Below, piece by piece: positions 6,434 to 11,535 of a stretch of DNA of 11,535 nucleotides; within the stretch, counting starts at the first letter, position 1; each line of letters begins with the position of its first letter. The notes under the pieces were generated by a model. It was not told the origin of the DNA and searched no databases. It worked only from the letters and a program-made list of their open reading frames with translations. The DNA is from JAZKFP01 sp040386355 (GTDB taxonomy: Bacteria > Pseudomonadota > Gammaproteobacteria > Pseudomonadales > UBA6940): NCBI GenBank assembly GCA_040386355.1, contig JAZKFP010000318.1, positions 1-11,535 on the forward strand, in the 5' to 3' direction. The position numbers and the translations under genes are program-made.

Positions 6434-6722
6434 GAATTCAAAATGTTGTGCACATTGCGGTCAAGGTACACATATTTTTAATAAGGCATGATTTTTCTTA
6501 AATCGATTTAACCAAACCTATTTTAAATCTGATCTGAGGTTGTCTTACCATCAGTGATATTTTTGTGAACCGAATAAGTAAGTTGATTGTTAAAATTGTC
6601 TTATCAAATTTTTTAAAAAAATAATGATAGTGTCCCTATTGAAATTTTTTCATAAATTAATAATATTATTGGGGGTTTAATTTGACGCTCTTAAACTTAT
6701 TTATTTTCATTTGATTTCAATA

Positions 6723-6738
6723 CAGTACTTGCATACTG
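6723..6738. promoter_or_regulatory. CRP-geometry palindrome upstream of the Crp/Fnr gene
   Basis: CAGTA-N6-TACTG is a perfect 5-6-5 inverted repeat, the half-site spacing used by CRP-family dimers, but with different half-site bases from CRP (TGTGA) or FNR (TTGAT). Its centre is about 70 bp upstream of the start point predicted from the promoter at 6766-6793. Autoregulation is an inference from this position. Confidence 0.3.
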
Positions 6739-6765
6739 GCTTAATTTTTTCATTTTTTTGCCGGG

Positions 6766-6793
6766 TTAACTTCTCAAAGCTGTTCATTAGAAT
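6766..6793 (+). promoter_or_regulatory. Candidate sigma-70 promoter of the Crp/Fnr gene
   Basis: TTAACT (-35, 4 of 6 consensus) and TAGAAT (-10, 5 of 6) are spaced 16 bp. This predicts a start near 6800 and a leader of about 37 nt before ATG 6837. Confidence 0.4.
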
Positions 6794-6836
6794 TGAGAGA
6801 AATTGTCTAACACCATAGCAACTGAGGAATCAAACT

Positions 6837-7622
6837 ATGCCAAATTTTTACCTCCCACAGCAAAACAGCTTGTTGGCAGCCATGAATTTTGATGAGCAAG
6901 AACGCATTTTTCCAAATCTTGAAGCAGTGCATTTAACGCAGGGTACGGTACTTTATGAATCCGGTGATGTCATGCAACACGTGTATTTTCCGGTCGATTG
7001 CATTGTGTCTCTGATGTATGTTGTAGAGGACGGTGCATCTGCTGAAATTTCTGTTGTAGGGAATGAAGGTCTGATTGGTGTTCCACTAGTGATGGGCGGT
7101 GAAACCACTCCAAGTCAAGCTTTAGTGCAATGTTCAGGTGAAGCGTATCGTTTAAAAGGCCATTTTTTAAAAGAAGAAATGGAACGTCACGGTGAAATGA
7201 TGAGTTTGCTTTTACGTTATACGCAGGCGTTACTAACTCAAATGGCACAAACCGCGGTATGCAATAGGCACCATTCTGTACACCAACAATTATGTCGATG
7301 GATGTTGCACTTCTTGGATCGTTTACCAGCTAATGAACTAAATATGACGCAAGAAATGATTGCAAATATGTTGGGCGTACGACGCGAGGGCGTAACAGAA
7401 GCGGCTGGTAAATTACAGGATGCTAAAATCATCTCTTATAGTCGCGGTCATATTACTATCTTGGATCGTGCCAAATTAGAAGACACTTGTTGTGAATGTT
7501 ATGGTGTTGTTCGAAGTGAATACGATCGTTTATTACCAACTCCAGCAGTGAATAATGGTCAAATGCATGATGTTGAAATTGGTTCTATGCGACGTGAGCC
7601 GTTACGCTATGGTTTGTTATAA
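6837..7622 (+). CDS. Crp/Fnr family transcriptional regulator
   Basis: This 261-residue protein has a cyclic-nucleotide-binding-type beta-barrel at about residues 25-115 (QGTVLYESGD, then VVEDGASAEISVVGNEGLIGV). A dimer helix follows (LLLRYTQALLTQMAQTAVCN), then a C-terminal winged helix-turn-helix at about 168-208 (MTQEMIANMLGVRREGVTEAA, RGHITILDR). The segment RYTQALLTQMAQTAVCNRHH is strongly characteristic of a proteobacterial Crp/Fnr subgroup that ends in a CECY...DRLL motif (CCECYGVV, 218-225). The ligand of that subgroup is unknown to me; the canonical cAMP-binding pattern is not evident. Four cysteines lie in the C-terminal half (C142, C153, C218, C219) plus C221, but an FNR-type N-terminal iron-sulfur cluster motif is absent. 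TGAGGA lies 8 nt before the ATG. The gene is monocistronic, with its 3' end facing the DUF2062 gene. Confidence 0.88.
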   Translation: MPNFYLPQQNSLLAAMNFDEQERIFPNLEAVHLTQGTVLYESGDVMQHVYFPVDCIVSLMYVVEDGASAEISVVGNEGLIGVPLVMGGETTPSQALVQCSGEAYRLKGHFLKEEMERHGEMMSLLLRYTQALLTQMAQTAVCNRHHSVHQQLCRWMLHFLDRLPANELNMTQEMIANMLGVRREGVTEAAGKLQDAKIISYSRGHITILDRAKLEDTCCECYGVVRSEYDRLLPTPAVNNGQMHDVEIGSMRREPLRYGLL

Positions 7623-7643
7623 TTTAATTTTATAAATTAAATT
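7621..7643. terminator. A/T-only hairpin shared by convergent Crp/Fnr and DUF2062 genes
   Basis: A perfect 10-bp stem, AATTTAATTT and AAATTAAATT, encloses a TAT loop. It overlaps the stop codons of both convergent genes, which end only 14 bp apart. The lack of G or C makes it a weak terminator, but the location suits a bidirectional one. Confidence 0.35.
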
Positions 7644-8191
7644 GAATTATTTTTATGAAATGTATTTGATGGCACAATTTTTTTAAGTAGGCGTCGCCCA
7701 GCGCGGCGCAACTTCCATTGTCGAATTACACTTAATCGCCATAAAATCCGCACTAGAAGATATCCCGAAATTGCAGATCCCATTCCTAAACACAACGATC
7801 CTAAAAATATTGGGCCTAGATACGGCAATAATTTAACTCCACTTTCTACAGTTTCAAAATCTGCGTGAGGTTTTTCGCCAATCAGTAAAGCTCCGATGTG
7901 GTAAGCGACATATATTAATGGTGGAAAAGTAAAGGGGTTAGAAACCCATGTACCTATCATCGCAATTAAACCGTTAACTCGAAATATAATTGCCATAATT
8001 GCTGCTAAAGGCATTTGCGCAGGCAATGGAATAAACGCACAAAACAATCCGATAAAAACCCCACCAGCCACACTGTGTTTATTGATTTGAGAGAAAAAAG
8101 GATTTTGTAGCCAAGCAATCAAGCGAGGATTTGCATGAAAATTTTTATGCTGTCTAATGCTTGCAAGCCATCGGCGAACTGAACCTTTCAC
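7637..8191 (-). CDS. DUF2062 domain membrane protein
   Basis: The 184-residue product starts at GTG 8191, preceded by AGAGG 7 nt upstream. It matches the DUF2062 family: a short basic N-terminus (WLASIRQHKN), then SVAGGVFIGLFCAFIPLPAQM, the family core around residues 40-60. TWVSNPFTFPPLIYVAYHIG (81-100), with its N-P-x-T/F-x-P-P motif, follows. Hydrophobic segments lie at about 41-57, 61-83, 86-105 and 121-152, and the C-terminus is basic. The family's function is unknown; it is an inner-membrane protein sometimes fused to glycosyltransferases. It lies downstream of ptsP on the same strand but 196 bp away. Its own TATAAT box and a long hairpin in the leader suggest separate expression. Confidence 0.85.
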   Translation of the reverse strand: MKGSVRRWLASIRQHKNFHANPRLIAWLQNPFFSQINKHSVAGGVFIGLFCAFIPLPAQMPLAAIMAIIFRVNGLIAMIGTWVSNPFTFPPLIYVAYHIGALLIGEKPHADFETVESGVKLLPYLGPIFLGSLCLGMGSAISGYLLVRILWRLSVIRQWKLRRAGRRLLKKIVPSNTFHKNNSI

Positions 8192-8228
8192 TAAGTCGCC
8201 TCTTCAAATGCGCGAGAAATAATCCCTC

Positions 8229-8291
8229 CTCACAATGATTTTCCCGCAAAATGCCGTTCTCAAGACGTTGCACCGGGAAAATCATTGTGAG
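8229..8291. repeat. Perfect 18-bp inverted repeat in the ptsP-DUF2062 gap
   Basis: The arms CTCACAATGATTTTCCCG (8229-8246) and its exact reverse complement (8274-8291) flank a 27-nt loop. The loop base can add GCAA/TTGC pairing. On the minus strand it lies after ptsP and 38-100 bp before the DUF2062 start. No T tract follows on either strand, so a simple terminator is unlikely. A leader hairpin, an RNA processing site or a repeat element are all possible. Confidence 0.85.
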
Positions 8292-8301
8292 TTTGGTATC
8301 A

Positions 8302-8307
8302 ATTATA
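8302..8307 (-). promoter_or_regulatory. Candidate -10 box for the DUF2062 gene
   Basis: The minus strand reads TATAAT exactly here. The predicted start about 7 bp downstream would lie just before the 18-bp inverted repeat. No good -35 hexamer lies 16-18 bp upstream, so support is limited. Confidence 0.3.
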
Positions 8308-8387
8308 TTTTAGTAAGATAATTTTTATATTATTGAAATAGCTTAGCACTGATGAAATGAGTGAGAAGAGAAATCGTGAATTGTCAT

Positions 8388-10676
8388 CTAAATTTCATTA
8401 GAAATTCTTACGCCTGGATTGAAACGAATAACTTGATCTAATCCGGATTGACAGAGCGAGTATTCAACATAACTGCGAATAACTTCAGCGTTGTCCATTG
8501 AATCAATTTCTTCCAACAGCTTTTCCATCTGTTGCAAATCAACACGTCGCAACGCCCACTTGACACGTAATAGATGCGCAATGCTTAAGCTCAATGAGCG
8601 ATATCCCATGGCCGCTAATAGAACTGCTAATGCAGGATCACCTGCCATTTCACCACACACGCTAACTTCAATGCGATGCTTTTCTGCATCTTTCACAATA
8701 CTTTTTAATGCTTGCAATACTGCAGGATGATAGCCGTGGTACAGATCCGCAACGCGTGAGTTATTACGATCCACTGCCAATAAATATTGCGTTAAATCAT
8801 TGGTACCTACAGAAAGAAAATCCACGCGCTGGGCAAAGCTGCCGATTTGATAAATCGCTGCGGGAATTTCAATCATGACACCAATGGGTGGCATTTGAAC
8901 GTTAAAACCTTCTTCCTGTACTTCTAAATACGCACGATGAATAAGGTGTAATGATTCTTCAATTTCAAAAACGTTACCAATCATGGGCAATAAGATGCGA
9001 AGATTATTGAGGTTCACGCTTGCCTTTAACATGGCCCGTAATTGCACCATGAAAATTTCGGGATGATCTAGCGTGACACGAATACCACGCCAACCTAAAA
9101 ATGGATTGTCTTCAATGATGGGAAAGTAGGGCAGCATTTTATCTCCGCCAATATCCAACGTGCGCATGGTCACTGGGCGTGGAGCAAACTCTGCTAATTG
9201 ATGTCTATAAAATTCAACTTGCTCTTGCTCACTAGGAAAACGTTCACGCGCCATGAAAGGAATTTCTGTACGGTACAATCCAACACCAGCGGTGCAACGA
9301 TCTTTTGCCAAAGCAACATCTGTTGAAATTCCAGTATTTACCAACAAGCTAATATCGACGCCATTTAATGTGGTACACGGTTCATCTTGTTCTGAAAGTA
9401 GATTAACGTTTAACTCAGCATCGGTCAGAACAATTGACTCATAGATACGTTTTAAATCGACAGAAGGATTAATAATCACTTCACCGCGATAACCGTCCAC
9501 GATTGCAAAACATCCGCCGAGAGTGCGTATGGGTAAAAGTGAAAGTCCCATCACGCAAGGTACACCTAACGCTCGAGCCACAATTGCCATGTGGGAATTT
9601 GCTGTACCGCGAATCGAAATAACACCTTTTAAATATTCACTTGGAAAATCCATTAAAACTGAAGCGGTAATTTCTTCACCCACCAAAATACTGGGTTGAG
9701 TTACGATAAAATTATCGGCTTTCGCTTGTAGTTTGGCTAACATACGAATGCCAAGATCTTTAACATCTAAAGCACGTTCACGAAAATACGGATGATCCAT
9801 ACCTTCAAATTGTTTAATGTGACGTTCAATCACAAAACGCAAAGCACCTTCTGCCCAATTGCCCGCTTGAATACGCAATTTAATTTCACCAACCAATCCT
9901 TGGTCTTGCAACATTTGCGCATACACATCAAACAATGCATGCTCTTGCGGTGAAAGTGACGTCGCAATTTTTGCTGCAATCGCAGCTAATTCGTCATGGA
10001 CATCCGCAACCGCGTTATCCATTTTTACGAGCTCGCCCTCAATATCCGCAGTGACTTTATCTGGCACATTAGATAGTTGTGCTTTAGGACGATGTACCCA
10101 AGCTGTACCTAAAGCAACACCTTGCGCGCAACCAATGCCCGTAAATCGACTAACGTATTTATCTTCACTACCCAAATTCATACCTGTTATTGCACCGGTA
10201 GCTTCAGCCGCTGCAATAACACCGGCCAGCTGTGCAGAGATAGTAATTAAGAAAGCTTCTTCACTTTGGTCAAAACGTTTTTGTTCAATGCGCTGCGTCA
10301 CAAGCACACCCAATAATTTACGTTGATGAATAATGGGTACACCAAGAAACGACTGAAAACGTTCTTCACCAGTGGATGCAAAATAGCGAAATTTGGGGTG
10401 CGCGCTAGCGTTTTCAAGGTTTAAAGGTTCTTCGCGAACACCAACAAGTCCTACTAAGCCTTCTGATATTTCTAAACTAACTTCACGAATAGAAGCCGGA
10501 TTTAAACCCTTAGACGCCATGAGGATGTAACGTTTTTGCGAATAATCAAGCAAATAGATAGAAGCAACCTCAGCATTCATCGTATCGCGTACTTGCGATA
10601 CCAGAACTTCAAGCGCACTTTCTAAATTAGGCGCGGAATTTACTTCCTGAACAATTCGCCTTAACGTCTCTAGCAT
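8388..10676 (-). CDS. ptsP: Phosphoenolpyruvate-protein phosphotransferase PtsP (EI-Ntr)
   Basis: PtsP takes phosphate from phosphoenolpyruvate and passes it to NPr, the first step of the nitrogen-type PTS, a cytoplasmic regulatory cascade. The 762 residues (E. coli: 748) hold a GAF sensor domain at about 1-160. An enzyme-I N-terminal/phosphohistidine region follows, with GTANSHMAIVARALGVPCVMG (357-377) and phosphoacceptor His362. The C-terminal PEP-binding TIM barrel has MRTLDIGGDK (504-513), FLGWRGIR (526-533), VGTNDLTQYLLAVDR (623-637) and VCGEMAGDP (673-681, catalytic Cys674). All key residues are present. The ATG overlaps the last 7 bases of rppH (ATGCTAG), so translation is probably coupled and the GAF input co-expressed with RppH. 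NPr and EIIA-Ntr genes are not in this window. Confidence 0.96.
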   Translation of the reverse strand: MLETLRRIVQEVNSAPNLESALEVLVSQVRDTMNAEVASIYLLDYSQKRYILMASKGLNPASIREVSLEISEGLVGLVGVREEPLNLENASAHPKFRYFASTGEERFQSFLGVPIIHQRKLLGVLVTQRIEQKRFDQSEEAFLITISAQLAGVIAAAEATGAITGMNLGSEDKYVSRFTGIGCAQGVALGTAWVHRPKAQLSNVPDKVTADIEGELVKMDNAVADVHDELAAIAAKIATSLSPQEHALFDVYAQMLQDQGLVGEIKLRIQAGNWAEGALRFVIERHIKQFEGMDHPYFRERALDVKDLGIRMLAKLQAKADNFIVTQPSILVGEEITASVLMDFPSEYLKGVISIRGTANSHMAIVARALGVPCVMGLSLLPIRTLGGCFAIVDGYRGEVIINPSVDLKRIYESIVLTDAELNVNLLSEQDEPCTTLNGVDISLLVNTGISTDVALAKDRCTAGVGLYRTEIPFMARERFPSEQEQVEFYRHQLAEFAPRPVTMRTLDIGGDKMLPYFPIIEDNPFLGWRGIRVTLDHPEIFMVQLRAMLKASVNLNNLRILLPMIGNVFEIEESLHLIHRAYLEVQEEGFNVQMPPIGVMIEIPAAIYQIGSFAQRVDFLSVGTNDLTQYLLAVDRNNSRVADLYHGYHPAVLQALKSIVKDAEKHRIEVSVCGEMAGDPALAVLLAAMGYRSLSLSIAHLLRVKWALRRVDLQQMEKLLEEIDSMDNAEVIRSYVEYSLCQSGLDQVIRFNPGVRISNEI

Positions 10677-11215
10677 AAAGGCGCGCCTTGCTGAGAAACC
10701 AAGGTAGATTGTGTTTCATCAGCTATTGAAAAATGCTCAAAAAATATTGGACGTAATTGGTGTAAAGCGCGCCGATAAACGTTGCGTTTAAATTCAATCA
10801 CATGATTAACGGGATACCAATAATTCACCCACAGCCACTCATCAAACTCAGGCTCGTCATGACGTGCCAAATGAATATCGTTTTCATCGCCGGTCAGTGA
10901 CAATAAAAACCAAATTTGTTTTTGACCTATACAACGTTGCTCAGGATTTCTTACTTTAGACCGATTTGGTAAACGATAACGCAGCCAATGGCGAGTTTGC
11001 CCTAAAATAGAAACGTGATGCGATTCAAGTCCTACTTCTTCCCATAATTCTCGATACACTGCATCGTGTAGACTTTCACCTGGATGAATTCCACCTTGTG
11101 GAAATTGCCATGCATCCATGCCTCGACGTTTAGCCCATAATACGCGTGCGCTCGCATGCGTCAGCACTAAAGCAATATTATGTCTAAATCCATCTTCATC
11201 AATTAACGCTTCCAC
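10670..11215 (-). CDS. rppH: RNA pyrophosphohydrolase RppH
   Basis: RppH is a Nudix hydrolase that converts the 5' triphosphate or diphosphate of mRNAs to monophosphate, triggering RNase E decay. The 181-residue product (E. coli: 176) shows a complete Nudix box at 41-63, GGIHPGESLHDAVYRELWEE plus VGL, with the metal-binding R55, E56, E59 and E60. Family motifs WQFPQGG (36-42), NWLRY-like HWLRYRLP (76-83), CIGQKQIWFLL (95-105) and YWYPVNHVIEFKRNVYRR (132-149) are intact. GTG 11215 is the likely start, because the family begins within a few residues of LIDEDGFR; the ribosome binding site is poor (GGGG far upstream). It is the first gene of a minus-strand pair with ptsP, and the promoter must lie in the 205-bp gap shared with the divergent HAD gene. 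Confidence 0.95.
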   Translation of the reverse strand: MEALIDEDGFRHNIALVLTHASARVLWAKRRGMDAWQFPQGGIHPGESLHDAVYRELWEEVGLESHHVSILGQTRHWLRYRLPNRSKVRNPEQRCIGQKQIWFLLSLTGDENDIHLARHDEPEFDEWLWVNYWYPVNHVIEFKRNVYRRALHQLRPIFFEHFSIADETQSTLVSQQGAPLC

Positions 11216-11406
11216 CGGGTTATTGCCCCATACCTGTTTAATAATAATTAAATTTTTTCATTTTCTTTTTAGTAGCGTATTGTTCTTCAACACATCCATG
11301 TTTCATCATGCGGCAACACACGTTAGTTTTTATGATCAATGACCTATTCAATTAGGCGAGTCTATGGAAGCGACTAAAATCGGTCAAGTATTCACAATCA
11401 TTAATT

Positions 11407-11415
11407 AAGAGGAGG
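11407..11415 (+). promoter_or_regulatory. Strong ribosome binding site of the HAD gene
   Basis: AAGAGGAGG lies 5 nt before the GTG at 11421. It fixes the GTG as the start of a gene that would otherwise be easy to miss at the window edge. Confidence 0.75.
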
Positions 11416-11420
11416 CCTGC

Positions 11421-11535
11421 GTGGCTTTGTATTTATTTGATCTGGATCACACCTTAATCGAAGCAGACAGCGATTATGAGTGGAATCGTTTTATACACGC
11501 TGCAGGTTGGACCCCACCAGATTTTATTGAACGCA
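11421..11535 (+). CDS. HAD-IB family hydrolase (partial, 5' end only)
   Basis: A GTG start with a strong ribosome binding site opens a frame that stays open to the window edge (38 codons). The N-terminus ALYLFDLDHTLIEADSDYEW contains the HAD motif I, D7-L-D9-x-T11, in which D7 is the nucleophile. The D-S-D-Y-x-W continuation is typical of the HAD-IB phosphatase subfamily (SerB-like). HAD-IB phosphatases next to rppH and ptsP are a recurring arrangement in gammaproteobacteria. The substrate cannot be inferred from this fragment. Confidence 0.85.
   Translation, partial: MALYLFDLDHTLIEADSDYEWNRFIHAAGWTPPDFIER

Larger units (their letters stand above)
6375..6836. other. AT-rich intergenic region between divergent lipocalin and Crp/Fnr genes
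   Basis: This 462-bp gap contains runs of A and T and no supported gene. A 24-codon frame at 6417-6491 has a CC-x2-C pattern but no ribosome binding site and I do not accept it. The region holds the 16-mer at 6418-6433 near the lipocalin side. Near the regulator gene it holds a 5-6-5 palindrome at 6723-6738 and a candidate promoter at 6766-6793. Confidence 0.6.

Noticed and set aside
6417..6491. 24-codon frame with a CC-x2-C pattern near the lipocalin start
   Set aside because: No ribosome binding site, very short, and it overlaps the presumed lipocalin promoter. The cysteine pattern alone is not enough.
8491..10326. Plus-strand open frames opposite ptsP (8491-8730, 9253-9444, 10051-10326)
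   Set aside because: They are shadows of the intact, fully motif-supported ptsP gene.
11364..11408. 14-codon frame ending just before the HAD ribosome binding site
   Set aside because: It could be a leader peptide, but a frame this short arises easily by chance and has no regulatory codon runs or attenuator hairpins.

Overview
The window looks like ordinary chromosomal backbone of an AT-rich gammaproteobacterium. Two things support this. The first is a divergent lpoA/rsmI pair; LpoA is a gammaproteobacterial lipoprotein and this arrangement is the same as yraM/yraL of Enterobacteria. The second is the rppH-ptsP gene pair beside a HAD-IB phosphatase gene, as in pseudomonads. The AT-rich DNA and the mix of small envelope and stress genes would fit the Legionellales or a related group, but that is inference. 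No phage, transposase, CRISPR, toxin-antitoxin, tRNA or rRNA gene was seen.

Layout. Positions 1-1064 (minus) hold the N-terminal 354 codons of lpoA, cut by the window edge. An intergenic stretch with three hairpins follows (1065-1442). rsmI (1443-2356, plus) is interrupted near its start by a 10-N assembly gap that breaks its reading frame. A small zinc-ribbon gene lies behind it (2407-2697). After a gap carrying a long palindromic repeat (2895-2980) comes a triple-BON-domain periplasmic protein (minus, 3062-3898). It is divergent from a 48-residue Lmo0937-type membrane protein (4051-4197) that sits inside a longer spurious frame. An AI-2E/PerM-type permease follows (4372-5445). A composite palindrome (5546-5640) separates it from a Blc-like lipocalin lipoprotein (minus). 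A 460-bp AT-rich gap leads to a Crp/Fnr-type regulator (6837-7622). Last come, all on the minus strand, a DUF2062 membrane protein, ptsP and rppH, and finally the start of a divergent HAD-IB hydrolase gene at the right edge.

How the genes work together. LpoA (peptidoglycan synthase activator), the BON protein and the lipocalin are cell-envelope maintenance factors. The BON and lipocalin genes carry a similar palindrome-like 16-mer about 45-60 bp upstream of their starts, the best hint here of a small shared regulon. rppH and ptsP overlap by 7 bp and should be co-translated; they link mRNA 5'-end processing with the nitrogen-type phosphotransferase cascade.

I did not find a convincing undescribed system. 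What merits a second look is non-coding: three different inverted repeats in three intergenic regions, the shared upstream palindrome, a CRP-geometry palindrome in front of the Crp/Fnr gene, and a possible small RNA between lpoA and rsmI.
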